Source: Alcanivorax sp.
GTDB lineage: Bacteria > Pseudomonadota > Gammaproteobacteria > Pseudomonadales > Alcanivoracaceae
Direction of reading: 5' to 3'
Length of the DNA: 64,000 nucleotides
Assembly (NCBI GenBank): GCA_022449455.1
Contig: JAKUPL010000012.1
Coordinates: 51,363-115,362 of the forward strand
Part shown: positions 32,147 to 41,020 of the stretch, one piece after another
Position numbering within the stretch: position 1 is the stretch's first letter
Layout of the letters: each line of letters starts with the position of its first letter
Translations under genes and position numbers: made by a program
Notes under the pieces: generated by a model
The model's database searches: none
Seen by the model: only the letters and a program-made list of their open reading frames with translations
Told to the model about the DNA's origin: nothing

Positions 32147-33178
32147 TTATGCGCCCTCGCGGACGATCTTCATGGCCATGGCGGCCAGCGGTTCCACCAC
32201 CTGGGCGGCCCAGCCGGCGCGTTTGCTGGAGGCGTTGCCTTCCTGGGCCCGTTTCGCCACGCCCTGGGCGATGGCCGCCAGCCGGAAAAAGCTGAACGCC
32301 AGATAGAATTCCCAATGGTCGATGTGGTCGATGCCGCGCCGCTCGCAGTACATGGCCACGTATTCCTGCTCGGTGGGGATGCCCAGGGCGTGCCGGTCCT
32401 TACCCTGCAGGCCGGACAGATTGCCGCCCTCCGGCGGCATGCGCAGCTGCATGCACTGGTAGGCCAGGTCCGCCAGCGGATGGCCGAGAGTGGACAGTTC
32501 CCAATCGAGCACGGCGATCACCTTCGGCTCGGTGGGGTGCCACATCATGTTGTCCAGACGATAGTCGCCGTGCACCAGGGACACCTGGCCGTCATCGGCG
32601 GGCAGGTTCTGTTCCAGCCAGGCCATCAGATCCTCCATGGCCTGGATCGGATTGATCTCGGACGCCCGGTATTGCTTGGTCCAGCGGCCCAGCTGCCGTT
32701 CGAAGTAGCTGCCCGGTTTGCCGTAATCGGTGAGTCCCACGGCGTCCAGATCCACGTCGTGCAGCGCCGCCAGCACCCGGTTCATTTCCGTGTACATGGC
32801 GGTGCGCGCGGCGTTGTCCACTTCCGGGATCGCCGCGTCCCAGAAAATCCGGCCCTGGCAAAACTCCATCACATAGAACATGGAGCCGATCACGTCCCGG
32901 TCCTCGCACAGGTGATACATGCGCGGCACCGGCACCTCGCTATCGCGCAGCGCGCTCATCACCCGGAATTCCCGGTCCACCGCATGGGCGGACTTGAGCA
33001 GCTTGCCCGGCGGCTGGCGGCGCAACACGTATTCGCCGGAGCCGGCCTTGAGATGGAAGGTGGGGTTGGACTGGCCGCCTTCGAATTTGGTGGCGGTCAG
33101 CGGTCCCCGGAACCCGTCCACATGGGTTTCCAGGTACGCGGCGAGACGTTCGGTATCGAGCGTGTCCACCTGGGACAT
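32147..33178 (-). CDS. APH-fold phosphotransferase, ACAD10/11 kinase-domain type (module 2)
   Basis: Paralogue of the kinase at 9962-11017, 343 residues. Start MSQVDTLDTERL at 33178, since AAGGAGG is 6 nt before it and 0 nt before the alternative ATG at 33184. FEGGQSNPTFHL, YVLRRQPPG, VHGDYRLDNMM (catalytic Asp) and LDWELSTLGHPLADLAYQCM are the diagnostic blocks. Placed between ACAD and SDR genes of the same triplet. Predicted to phosphorylate a hydroxyacyl-CoA; substrate unknown. Confidence 0.9.
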   Translation of the reverse strand: MSQVDTLDTERLAAYLETHVDGFRGPLTATKFEGGQSNPTFHLKAGSGEYVLRRQPPGKLLKSAHAVDREFRVMSALRDSEVPVPRMYHLCEDRDVIGSMFYVMEFCQGRIFWDAAIPEVDNAARTAMYTEMNRVLAALHDVDLDAVGLTDYGKPGSYFERQLGRWTKQYRASEINPIQAMEDLMAWLEQNLPADDGQVSLVHGDYRLDNMMWHPTEPKVIAVLDWELSTLGHPLADLAYQCMQLRMPPEGGNLSGLQGKDRHALGIPTEQEYVAMYCERRGIDHIDHWEFYLAFSFFRLAAIAQGVAKRAQEGNASSKRAGWAAQVVEPLAAMAMKIVREGA

Positions 33179-33197
33179 GGGCATCCTCCTTAAAAAC

Positions 33198-33310
33198 AAA
33201 GTTGAAAGTGACAAGTTAAAAGTTGAAACACGTGCACGGCCGGAGCGTTTGCCCAGGCCGTGCACGCGCGTTCTGTGTTACTTCAACTTTTCACTTTCAA
33301 CTTTCAACTG
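33198..33310. repeat. mirrored heptad element E7 (AGTTRAA family)
   Basis: Left array (33198-33228), core with an 11-bp perfect inverted repeat CGTGCACGGCC (33231-33241) and GGCCGTGCACG (33256-33266), inverted right array (33280-33310). Between kinase start and ACAD stop. Confidence 0.85.
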
Positions 33311-33312
33311 GT

Positions 33313-34521
33313 TTAGGCGTACTGCTTGGCCAGGTTGCGGCCCAGCTGCATCATGTGCACCTGGTCCGGGCCGTCGGCCAGGCGCAGGGTGCGCGCGTAG
33401 GCGAAGAAGCCGGCCAGCGGGGTGTCCTGGCTGAGGCCCACGGCGCCGTGGATCTGGATCGCGCGGTCGATCACGTTGAGCGCCATGTTCGGCGCCACGA
33501 TCTTGATCATGGCGATCAGTTCCTTGGCGTCCTTGTTACCACGCCGATCCATCATGTCGGCGGCTTTCAGGGTAAGCAAGCGGGCCTGTTCGATTTCGCA
33601 GGCGCTCTTGGCGATGTCCTCGCGGCAGGAGCCGTGCTTGATCATCGGCTGACCGAACACCACCCGCTCGCTGGCGCGTTTGCTCATCAGTTCCAGAGCA
33701 CGTTGGGACGCCCCGATCAGGCGCATGCAGTGGTGAATACGGCCCGGGCCCAGGCGGCCCTGGGCGATCTCGAAGCCACGGCCTTCACCGAGGATGATGT
33801 TTTCCTTGGGTACGCGCACGTTCTCGAAGATCACTTCCGCGTGGCCTTCCGGGGCGTCCGGCGAGCCGAGCACGAACATCGGGCGCTTGACGGTCACGCC
33901 GGGGGTGTTCACCGGTACCAGGATCTGCGATTGCTGCTCGTGGCGGTTGGGGTTGTCCGCGTCGGTCTTGCCCATCACGATCATGATCTCACAGCTTTTG
34001 CGCATGGCGCCGGAGATGTAGAACTTGCGACCGTTGATCACGTAGTCGTCGCCGTCACGCTTGATCGAGGTTTCGATGTTGGTGGCGTCGGAGGACGCCA
34101 CTTCCGGCTCGGTCATGGCGAAGGCGGAGCGGATCTTGCCCTCCATCAGCGGTTTCAGCCATTGCTCCTGCTGCTGGGCGTTGCCGTACTTGGCCAGCAC
34201 TTCCATATTGCCGGTGTCCGGCGCGGAGCAGTTGAAGCATTCGGAGGCGATGTGGTGGCGGCCCATCTGCTCGGCCAGGGGCGCGTACTCCAGATTGGTC
34301 AGGCCCGGGCTCCATTCGCCGTGCTCCTTGGGCAGGAACAGGTTCCACAGGCCCTTGGCGCGCGCCTTGTCCTTCAGTTCGTGCAGTACCGCCGGGGTTT
34401 CCCAGGGGTTCTTTTCCAGTTGTTCATGATAGGTGTGCTCGGCGGGCACCACTTCGTTGTCGATGAAGCTGCGTACCTGATGGATCAGGTCCTGGGTCTT
34501 TTCCGAATATTGAAAATCCAT
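33313..34521 (-). CDS. acyl-CoA dehydrogenase, ACAD10/11 type (module 2)
   Basis: 402 residues from ATG 34521 ([19 protein letters not shown]). Shares with the module 1 enzyme [38 protein letters not shown] and [12 protein letters not shown]. Downstream of a histidine phosphatase gene and upstream of the kinase. The open frame continues upstream only over the phosphatase gene. Role as in module 1. Confidence 0.93.
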   Translation of the reverse strand: MDFQYSEKTQDLIHQVRSFIDNEVVPAEHTYHEQLEKNPWETPAVLHELKDKARAKGLWNLFLPKEHGEWSPGLTNLEYAPLAEQMGRHHIASECFNCSAPDTGNMEVLAKYGNAQQQEQWLKPLMEGKIRSAFAMTEPEVASSDATNIETSIKRDGDDYVINGRKFYISGAMRKSCEIMIVMGKTDADNPNRHEQQSQILVPVNTPGVTVKRPMFVLGSPDAPEGHAEVIFENVRVPKENIILGEGRGFEIAQGRLGPGRIHHCMRLIGASQRALELMSKRASERVVFGQPMIKHGSCREDIAKSACEIEQARLLTLKAADMMDRRGNKDAKELIAMIKIVAPNMALNVIDRAIQIHGAVGLSQDTPLAGFFAYARTLRLADGPDQVHMMQLGRNLAKQYA

Positions 34522-34570
34522 TGTCGTCTCCGTTGGGAACCCGCGGGCTCCCGGCTGTGGATGATCGGGA

Positions 34571-35248
34571 TCAGCTGTAAGTGATGGAATCACTGCGGTC
34601 TTGCCGGTCCAGGTGCGGCACCTGGTTGAACACCGAAAGGCGGAACACCTTGTCGTTGAAGAAACCCTGGGTGACGCCGGTGTTCCGAATTTGCAGATTG
34701 AGCTCCACCACGGTGTCGTCCGCGGTGTCGAGCATATGGCGCATCCACATGGCGATGGCGCCGCCGGAACTGACCACCAGCACCCGCCGACGGTCGGCGT
34801 AGTGTTCCTGAATGTGTGCCATGGCGCCGGCCACCCGGTCATGGAACCCGCGCCAGCTTTCCGGCAGCGCGCCTTCCAGGCCGTCCGCCTGCCAGTGCTG
34901 CATGGCGCGCTTGAGCACCCGGTAGAAGGCGGCCACCGGCGCGCCTTCCGGCGGCGCCTGATCCGGGTGGGCGCTCAGGTAGGCGTCGACGATGCTGTGA
35001 AAATCGAATTCGTTGAGTCCCGGCTGCACGTCCGCCGTGAGGTGCGTGCCCAGCCCTTCCAGGACGCCGGCGCCGGTTTCCACGTGGCGGACCAGATCGC
35101 CGGTCACCAGGGCGTCGAAGTTCAGCCCCCGCTCCCGGTAGTACTCACCCAGCCAGCGCGCCTGCTGGTGGCCCAGTTGGGACAGCTTGTCGTAATTATC
35201 GGCCCCGAAGGAGGCCTGCCCGTGACGGACCAGGTAAAACTCGGCCAT
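34571..35248 (-). CDS. histidine phosphatase (PGAM superfamily) with altered second His
   Basis: 225 residues. [15 protein letters not shown] gives the RHG phospho-acceptor motif (His9), and [13 protein letters not shown] (Arg54) the second phosphate-binding block. The second catalytic His, normally in VSHGG, is replaced: the sequence is [13 protein letters not shown] (Ser161). First gene of the operon phosphatase-ACAD-kinase-SDRs. Could act on the phosphorylated intermediate made by the kinase, or be a non-enzymatic phosphate binder. The family call is strong, activity uncertain. Confidence 0.88.
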   Translation of the reverse strand: MAEFYLVRHGQASFGADNYDKLSQLGHQQARWLGEYYRERGLNFDALVTGDLVRHVETGAGVLEGLGTHLTADVQPGLNEFDFHSIVDAYLSAHPDQAPPEGAPVAAFYRVLKRAMQHWQADGLEGALPESWRGFHDRVAGAMAHIQEHYADRRRVLVVSSGGAIAMWMRHMLDTADDTVVELNLQIRNTGVTQGFFNDKVFRLSVFNQVPHLDRQDRSDSITYS

Positions 35249-35362
35249 GAGATAGGGTGCCCTCGCGTTGATGGAAACAGCCTAGAGCAGGCCCCGAAGT
35301 TAGTGAAATTGATATTTTGCATCCGGGAGAATAAGCCAGACTTATGGGGAAGAAAGGCTTTA

Positions 35363-35383
35363 TTGCGAAACCCTATTCCGATA
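35363..35383. promoter_or_regulatory. possible site-A-like palindrome upstream of enoyl-CoA hydratase (site D)
   Basis: TTGCGAAA-CCCTA-TTCCGATA, 40-60 nt upstream of the hydratase start. The arms fit the A-C pattern with two and one mismatches and the same 5-nt spacer, but no good -35 follows. Confidence 0.35.
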
Positions 35384-35422
35384 TTTTCGTGGCTTTATCG
35401 TTGGCGAGACTGGGAGACAACA

Positions 35423-36196
35423 ATGAGCAGCCTGGATCTGAAAAGCGGCTTCGTGGCCGTCACCGAACACGGCGCCCTGCTGGAGGTGACCCTGGACCGG
35501 CCGGACAAGCTGAACGCCCTGAGCACGGAAATGTATCTGGACCTGGGCCGGGCGGTGGACCATTTCCGCGACCGCGATGACCTTAACGCCCTGCTGTTCA
35601 ACGCCAATGGCCGCGCCTTCACCGCCGGCAACGACATCGGTGACTTTCTCAACGCCGACCCGGAAGCGCGCCGCAATGGCGAGCTGAGCGCCGCCATGCA
35701 GCTGGTGCACCGGCTGCTGGAGCTGGACAAGCCGGTGCTGGCCGCCGTGCACGGCAACGCCACCGGCATCGGCACCACCCTGCTGCTGCACTGCGACCTG
35801 GTGATCGCCGCCGACAGCGCCCGTTTCTACACCGCCTTCATCAACCTGGGACTGGTGCCGGAAGCCGGTTCCAGCCTGATTCTGCCCGGCCTGGTGGGTC
35901 GCCAGAACGCCAACCGGCTGCTGATGGCCGGCGACAGCCTGAGCGCCGACGAGGCCCTGCGCATGGGGCTGGTGGCCTACCGCTGCGGCGACGATGAGCT
36001 GCGTGAGAAAGCCCTGGAGCTGGGCGGCAAGCTGGCCGCCAAACCGCCCCAGGCCATGCGCTACACCAAGCAACTCACCCGCCACGGTGCCGACGCCATC
36101 CGCGAGCAGATCAAAAAGGAATCGGTGCTGTTCGGCGAGCGCATGTTCAGCGACGAGACCCGGGCGATCTTCGACAAATTCCTGAACAAAAAATAG
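35423..36196 (+). CDS. enoyl-CoA hydratase/isomerase family protein
   Basis: 257 residues from ATG 35423 (MSSLDLKSGFVAVTEHG) with GGGAG upstream; the much longer open frame overlaps the phosphatase gene and is not used. TLDRPDKLNALSTEMYLDL and GRAFTAGNDIGDF are crotonase blocks. VHGNATGIGTTLLLHCDLV forms the oxyanion hole; the first Glu of true hydratases (GGG-E) is absent (GIGTTLL), while FINLGLVPEAGSS has the second. This pattern fits an enoyl-CoA isomerase better than a hydratase. Convergent with the TetR gene across element E8. Confidence 0.88.
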   Translation: MSSLDLKSGFVAVTEHGALLEVTLDRPDKLNALSTEMYLDLGRAVDHFRDRDDLNALLFNANGRAFTAGNDIGDFLNADPEARRNGELSAAMQLVHRLLELDKPVLAAVHGNATGIGTTLLLHCDLVIAADSARFYTAFINLGLVPEAGSSLILPGLVGRQNANRLLMAGDSLSADEALRMGLVAYRCGDDELREKALELGGKLAAKPPQAMRYTKQLTRHGADAIREQIKKESVLFGERMFSDETRAIFDKFLNKK

Positions 36197-36201
36197 ACAG
36201 C

Positions 36202-36306
36202 GGCCTGACGGCCTCGATACAGGATGCAGGATTCAGGTTGAAGGGCGGACGCCGTGCCGCCCCCTGTATCCTGCATCCTGTAACCTGTATCGCGGCCAAC
36301 GGCCGC
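36202..36306. repeat. mirrored heptad element E8 (CAGGAT family)
   Basis: Between convergent genes. Stem GGCC-TGAC-GGCC (36202-36213), left array (36216-36237), core with GGGCGG facing CCGCCC (GACGCCGTGCCGCC), inverted right array (36263-36291), hairpin GCGGCC-AAC-GGCCGC (36292-36306) at the TetR stop. Confidence 0.85.
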
Positions 36307-36307
36307 T

Positions 36308-36934
36308 TCAACGCGCCACCAGCCCCTGCAACGCCACCGTGGTGACTTCCTCGATCAGGGCATCCAGGGCACCGGGGCCGGTGTCATAGCGCTGGTGGTA
36401 CCAGTTGATCACCGAGTTGAGCGCGCCCAGCACCGGCTTGATCGCCAGGCGCGGCTCTCCGGCGCGCAGGTCGCCCTGGCGGATGCCCTCGCACAGTACC
36501 TCCAGAAACACCTGCTCGTAGCGGCGCCGCCGATTCTGCAGGCGGGTGAGCTGGCGGCGCTGCGCCTCGGTGGTGCTCAGACGCAGATGCATCTGCACCC
36601 CTTCGGCCACGGCGCGCTGGAAATGCTGGGTCTCGATCAGGGTGGCCACATGCCGCCGGGCCATGGCGTGTAAGCGCTGGGCGGCGGGCAGATCGCGCTT
36701 CAGTTCCGGTTCGATGGCTTCAAACAGAGCGTCCATGCCGCGCTGATGAATCTCGAAGAACAGGTCGGTCTTGGAATCGAAATAGTGGTAGACCATGCCC
36801 TTGGTGGCACCCAGCCGGCGGGCGATGTCATCGATGCTGGTAGCCTTGAAACCGCGCTCCATGAAGGCGCGCGCCGCCGCATCCAGAATGGTATCGCGGG
36901 GGCTGGTGTCCAGCCCGACCCGGGGGGATGTCAT
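36308..36934 (-). CDS. TetR-family transcriptional regulator
   Basis: 208 residues from ATG 36934 (MTSPRVGLDTSPRDTIL), with AGAGGA upstream. HTH at residues 33-52: SIDDIARRLGATKGMVYHYF. The C-terminal ligand domain has no recognisable subgroup. Divergent from the beta-oxidation operon at 37194, hence a candidate regulator of it; the GACATAC-N6-GTATGT sites are also possible targets. Confidence 0.9.
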   Translation of the reverse strand: MTSPRVGLDTSPRDTILDAAARAFMERGFKATSIDDIARRLGATKGMVYHYFDSKTDLFFEIHQRGMDALFEAIEPELKRDLPAAQRLHAMARRHVATLIETQHFQRAVAEGVQMHLRLSTTEAQRRQLTRLQNRRRRYEQVFLEVLCEGIRQGDLRAGEPRLAIKPVLGALNSVINWYHQRYDTGPGALDALIEEVTTVALQGLVAR

Positions 36935-37153
36935 GCACAGTCCTCTTTCTGCCTTGCGTGGTCCGAAGCGCATCGTCGGTCAGGCGCAAATGTAGCACGG
37001 ACGCGCCGGTCTCCGATGTGGCCGTGTCGCCCGTGACGAGCCGCTTTTGCACACGGCATGGTCGATCATGTCATTACCGCCGCGATCAGTGCCGCTTTTC
37101 ACACTGGACGCCCCGATATGGGGCCAACATACTTTGGGGCCGATTTGCCCAAT

Positions 37154-37179
37154 AAATGAAAAGCTGTTTCATAACAGCT
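37154..37179 (+). promoter_or_regulatory. leader palindromes before the beta-oxidation operon
   Basis: AGCTGTT-TCAT-AACAGCT (37162-37179) is a perfect 7-bp stem ending 1 nt before the ribosome-binding GGGAGG (37181-37186). It overlaps AAATGAAA-AGCTG-TTTCATAA (37154-37174), which has the 5-nt spacer of sites A-C but different arms. Either an mRNA hairpin near the ribosome site or an operator. Confidence 0.4.
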
Positions 37180-37193
37180 CGGGAGGACCCAAG

Positions 37194-38378
37194 ATGTCGG
37201 ATCTCGAACAGTTCCGCGCGGAGACCCGGGCCTGGCTGGACGCCAATTGCCCCGAGGAAATGCGCCAACCCCTGAAAAGCCAGGCCGACCACTGCTGGGG
37301 CGGCCGCAAATGGCAGTTCCAGTCCGAAGCTCAGAAAGTGTGGATGGAACGCATGGCGGACAAGGGCTGGACCGCGCCGCAGTGGCCCAAGGAATATGGC
37401 GGCGGCGGCCTGAACCAGGAACAGGCGGAAATCCTCGCCGAGGAAATGAAGCGCATCAACGCGCGCACGCCGGTGAGCAACTTCGGTTTCTGGATGCTCG
37501 GCCCGGCGCTGCTCAAGTTCGGCAGCGAGGAACTCAAGCGCGAGCACCTGCCGCCCATCTGTCGTGGCGAGATTCGCTGGTGTCAGGGTTACTCCGAACC
37601 CAACGCCGGCTCCGACCTGGCCAGCCTGCAAACCCGCGCCGAGGATAAGGGCGACCACTTCGTGGTCAACGGTCAGAAAATCTGGACCTCCTACGCGGAC
37701 AAGGCGGACTGGATCTTCTGTCTGGTACGCACCGACCCGCAGGCCACCAAGCACAACGGCATTTCCTTCGTGCTGTTCGATATGGAAAGCGACGGCGTCT
37801 CCACCCGTCCCATCGAGTTGATCTCCGGCGAATCCCCGTTCTGCGAAACCTTCTTCGACGACGTCAAGGTGGACAAGCATCAGGTGGTCGGCGAACTCAA
37901 CCGTGGCTGGGACGTGGCCAAGTACCTGCTCACCCATGAGCGCAACAACATCGGCGGCGAACCGCCGGGCTTTCTCAAGGGTCGGGCCCTGGGCCCGCTG
38001 GCCGCGGAATACGTGGGCACCGAGCACGGCAAACTGGCCGACGCCGGCCTGCGCGCCGACATCGCCGACCTGGAAATCGACCATATGGCGTTCCAGGCGC
38101 TGGTGGGCAAAATTCGCGCCGAAGCGGAAGCCGGCCAGGGCGTTGGCGCCCAGTCCGCGGTGCTCAAGTACTACGGCACCGAGCTCAACAAGCGCCGCTA
38201 CGAACTGATGATGGACGCCCTCGGCAGCGAAGGCCTGGAGTGGGACAGCGAGCGCACCCAGGGTGGCCTGTTCGCCCGCGAATGGCTGCGCTCCAAGGGC
38301 AATTCCATCGAAGGCGGTACCTCCGAGGTGATGCTGGGCATCGTTTCCAAACGCCTGCTGGGCCTGCCGGACGCATAA
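37194..38378 (+). CDS. acyl-CoA dehydrogenase, heteromeric (FadE26/28-like) alpha-type
   Basis: 394 residues from ATG 37194 (MSDLEQFRAETRAWLD). CQGYSEPNAGSDLASLQT and GQKIWTSYADKADW are flavin/substrate blocks; IEGGTSEVMLGIVSKRLLGLP ends it. Directly followed (10 nt) by a second, divergent ACAD. Such adjacent unequal pairs form alpha2-beta2 enzymes with shared FAD sites in actinobacterial and proteobacterial steroid side-chain degradation. First gene of the operon ACAD-ACAD-MaoC-SDR-thiolase. Confidence 0.92.
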   Translation: MSDLEQFRAETRAWLDANCPEEMRQPLKSQADHCWGGRKWQFQSEAQKVWMERMADKGWTAPQWPKEYGGGGLNQEQAEILAEEMKRINARTPVSNFGFWMLGPALLKFGSEELKREHLPPICRGEIRWCQGYSEPNAGSDLASLQTRAEDKGDHFVVNGQKIWTSYADKADWIFCLVRTDPQATKHNGISFVLFDMESDGVSTRPIELISGESPFCETFFDDVKVDKHQVVGELNRGWDVAKYLLTHERNNIGGEPPGFLKGRALGPLAAEYVGTEHGKLADAGLRADIADLEIDHMAFQALVGKIRAEAEAGQGVGAQSAVLKYYGTELNKRRYELMMDALGSEGLEWDSERTQGGLFAREWLRSKGNSIEGGTSEVMLGIVSKRLLGLPDA

Positions 38379-38388
38379 GGAGTCGACT

Positions 38389-39474
38389 ATGAAGCTCAAC
38401 GACGAACAACAGATGCTGCAGGACTCCGTGGCCCGGCTGATGGCCGACAAGGGCCCGGTGTCCCACCTGCGCCAATTGCGCGACGAACAGTCCGACAAGG
38501 GTTACGATGAGCCGCTCTGGCAGGCCATGGTGGAAGCCGGCCTGACCGGTATCCTGGTGCCCGAGGAACACGGCGGCATCGGCTTCGGCCTGGTTGGCGC
38601 CGGCCTGGTGGCCCGGGAAATCGGCCGCAACCTGTCGGTGACCCCGTTCCTGTCCACCGCCGTGCTGGGCGCCGCCGCCCTGAGCGCCGGCGGCAGCGAC
38701 GAGCAGAAAGCGAAATGGCTGCCGGCCATCGCCGAAGGCGGCGCCATTGTGGCGCTGGCCGTGGACGACGGCGCCAAGCACCGCCCGGAACGGCTGCGCG
38801 CCCGGGTCGACGGCGGTACTCTGAGCGGCGAGAAACGGCTGGTGCTGGACGGCCACGTGGCCGACCTGCTGCTGGTGGCCGCCGGTGAAGGCGACCAGGC
38901 GGCGTTGTACCTGGTGGACCCCAAGGCCGACGGCGTGACCATCGAGCGCACCGTGATGGCGGACAGCCGCAACGCCGCGCGCATTCGTTTTGACGGCGTG
39001 CCGGCGGAAGCCATGGCCAACGGTGGCGCCGCCCTGGCCGCCGCCCTGCGCGCCGGCCGCGCGGTGCTGGCCGCGGAATTGTCCGGGCTGGCCCTGGAAG
39101 CGTTCGAGCGTACCCTGGGTTACCTGAAAGAGCGCAAGCAGTTCGGCCGTCTGATCGGTACCTTCCAGGCCCTGCAGCACCGGGCCGCCCAGCTCAGCGG
39201 CGAAGTGGCCATGAGCGAAGCGCTGGCGATGCAGGCGCTGGATGCCTGTGACCGGGGCGCCGACGACGCCGACCAGCAGGTGCTGGCCGCCAAGGCCAAG
39301 GCCGCCCGGGTGGCGCTGCTGGCCGGCCAGGAAGCGGTGCAGATGCACGGCGGCATCGGCATGACCGATGAATTCGACATCGGCTTCTTCCTCAAGCGCG
39401 CCCGCGCCGGGGGTGAAACCCTGGGCGACGCCAACTATTGCGCCGACCGCTTCGCGGCCCTGCGCGGTTACTGA
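38389..39474 (+). CDS. acyl-CoA dehydrogenase, partner subunit
   Basis: 361 residues. FERTLGYLKERKQFGRLIGTF carries the FAD-binding Arg, and VQMHGGIGMTDEFDIGFFLK the C-terminal flavin block. The N-terminal domain is present but the middle-domain motifs YSEPNAGSD-type are replaced by VALAVDDGAKHRP. This fits the smaller partner of a heteromeric ACAD. Homomeric function cannot be excluded. Confidence 0.9.
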   Translation: MKLNDEQQMLQDSVARLMADKGPVSHLRQLRDEQSDKGYDEPLWQAMVEAGLTGILVPEEHGGIGFGLVGAGLVAREIGRNLSVTPFLSTAVLGAAALSAGGSDEQKAKWLPAIAEGGAIVALAVDDGAKHRPERLRARVDGGTLSGEKRLVLDGHVADLLLVAAGEGDQAALYLVDPKADGVTIERTVMADSRNAARIRFDGVPAEAMANGGAALAAALRAGRAVLAAELSGLALEAFERTLGYLKERKQFGRLIGTFQALQHRAAQLSGEVAMSEALAMQALDACDRGADDADQQVLAAKAKAARVALLAGQEAVQMHGGIGMTDEFDIGFFLKRARAGGETLGDANYCADRFAALRGY

Positions 39475-39498
39475 TTCACGGATTCGGAGAGCACGACA

Positions 39499-39966
39499 AT
39501 GTCCAACAACACGCTCAGCCTCGAACAACTGCAAGCCAAGGTCGGTGAAGACCTGGGCACCTCCCGCTGGTTCCCGGTGGACCAGGCACGCATCGACGCT
39601 TTCGCCGACCTCACCGAGGATCCCCAGTGGATCCACGTGGACCCGGAGCGCGCCGCCAAGGAAACCCCGTTCGGCGGCACCATCGCCCACGGTTTCCTGA
39701 GCCTGTCGCTGCTGTCCGCCATGTCCATTGATGTGGTGCCGCGCCTGGAAGGCGCGGTGATGGGCATCAACTACGGCCTCGACAAGGTGCGCTTTCTCAA
39801 CCCGGTACGCTCCGGCTCGAAAGTGCGCGGTCATTTCAAACTGGCCGGCATCGAACCGCGCGGCGACAACCGGTACCTGATCCGCTACGCGGTCAGCGTG
39901 GAAATCGACGGCGTCGAGAAGCCGGCCATCGCCTGCGAGTGGCTGGGCCTGACGGTGCTGGGCTGA
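39499..39966 (+). CDS. MaoC/NodN-like (R)-enoyl-CoA hydratase
   Basis: 155 residues, single hotdog. DLTEDPQWIHVDPERAAKETPFGGTIAHGFLSLSL contains the Asp and His of hydratase 2 (D-x4-H), shown here only as the family block with catalytic Asp and His. It would make the (R)-3-hydroxyacyl-CoA that MFE-2-type SDRs oxidise; such an SDR is encoded next, after element E9. Confidence 0.92.
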   Translation: MSNNTLSLEQLQAKVGEDLGTSRWFPVDQARIDAFADLTEDPQWIHVDPERAAKETPFGGTIAHGFLSLSLLSAMSIDVVPRLEGAVMGINYGLDKVRFLNPVRSGSKVRGHFKLAGIEPRGDNRYLIRYAVSVEIDGVEKPAIACEWLGLTVLG

Positions 39967-39971
39967 TAACC

Positions 39972-40061
39972 GGCCTGCGGCCTCGATACAGGATGCAGGA
40001 TTCAGGATGAAGCGCCAGCACCTGGCCGCTCTTCTGTATCCTGCATCCTGAATCCTGCATC
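39972..40061. repeat. mirrored heptad element E9 (CAGGAT family)
   Basis: Stem GGCC-TGC-GGCC (39972-39982), left array (39985-40008), core of about 23 nt with CGCCAGCACCTGGCCG, inverted right array (40032-40061). No right hairpin; instead CGTTTTTTTGGAGAG runs into the SDR start. It lies inside an apparent operon, so it is probably transcribed. Confidence 0.83.
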
Positions 40062-40079
40062 GTTTTTTTGGAGAGATTC

Positions 40080-41000
40080 ATGAGCATCAATTTTGAAGGC
40101 CGCGTGGCCATCGTCACCGGCGCCGGCAACGGCCTGGGCAAATGCCACGCCCTGGAACTGGCCCGTCTCGGCGCCAAGGTAGTGGTCAACGACTTCGGCG
40201 GGGCACGGGACGGCAGCGGCGGTTCCAGCGAAGCCGCCGAGAAGGTGGTGGCGGAAATCACCGCCGCCGGCGGCGAAGCGATGGCCGACGGCGCCGACGT
40301 GGCCAACCGCGAACAGGTCCAGGCCATGGTCCGGTCGGTAATGGACAAGTGGGGCCGCATCGACGTTCTCATTAACAACGCCGGTATCCTGCGCGACAAA
40401 AGCTTCGTCAAGATGAGCGACGACGAGTGGGACAAGGTAGTGGCCGTGCACCTCACCGGCTCCGCCAACTGCAGCCGCGCCGTGTGGCCGATCATGCGCG
40501 ATCAGGGCTACGGCCGCATCGTCATGACCACCTCCACCTCCGGCTTGTACGGCAACTTCGGCCAGGCCAACTACGGCGCCGCCAAGATGGCGGTGGCCGG
40601 CCTGATGAACACCCTGTGCCTGGAAGGCGGCAAGTACGACATCAAGATCAACTGCGTCGCCCCCACCGCCGCCACCCGCATGACCGAGGACCTGATGCCC
40701 AAGGAAGTGCTGGCGCTGCTGGAGCCCTCGGAAATCACCCCGGCGGTGCTGTTCCTGGCCAGTGATCAGGCCCCCAACCGTCGCATCGTGCTGGCCGGCG
40801 CCGGCTGCTACGCCATGGCGCGGCTGATGGAAAGCGACGGCATCTATCTGGAGGAAGGCGAACGCACGCCGGACGCCATCGCCGTCCATTTCGACCAGCT
40901 CGGTGACATGAGCAACGCCAAGGAAATGCAGAACGGCGGTGACCATGTATCCAAGATTCTGACCAAAGCCGCCCACGCCAAGGGCATCAAACTGAATTAA
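40080..41000 (+). CDS. SDR 3-hydroxyacyl-CoA dehydrogenase, MFE-2 (HSD17B4)-like
   Basis: 306 residues from ATG 40080 ([16 protein letters not shown]) with GGAGAG upstream. [25 protein letters not shown] (the MFE-2 diagnostic loop), NNAG and YGAAK. Longer than classical SDRs, with the C-terminal extension of the MFE-2 dehydrogenase domain. Acts after the MaoC hydratase. Confidence 0.93.
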   Translation: MSINFEGRVAIVTGAGNGLGKCHALELARLGAKVVVNDFGGARDGSGGSSEAAEKVVAEITAAGGEAMADGADVANREQVQAMVRSVMDKWGRIDVLINNAGILRDKSFVKMSDDEWDKVVAVHLTGSANCSRAVWPIMRDQGYGRIVMTTSTSGLYGNFGQANYGAAKMAVAGLMNTLCLEGGKYDIKINCVAPTAATRMTEDLMPKEVLALLEPSEITPAVLFLASDQAPNRRIVLAGAGCYAMARLMESDGIYLEEGERTPDAIAVHFDQLGDMSNAKEMQNGGDHVSKILTKAAHAKGIKLN

Positions 41001-41020
41001 ACGTAGAGAGCGAGGCCATC

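Noticed and set aside
34601..35422. Upstream extension of the enoyl-CoA hydratase frame
   Set aside because: It runs antisense through the histidine phosphatase; the crotonase fold begins at ATG 35423.
37120..37145. Third GACATAC-type operator before the beta-oxidation operon
   Set aside because: Only the left half (ACATACTTTGG) is present; the right arm is missing.
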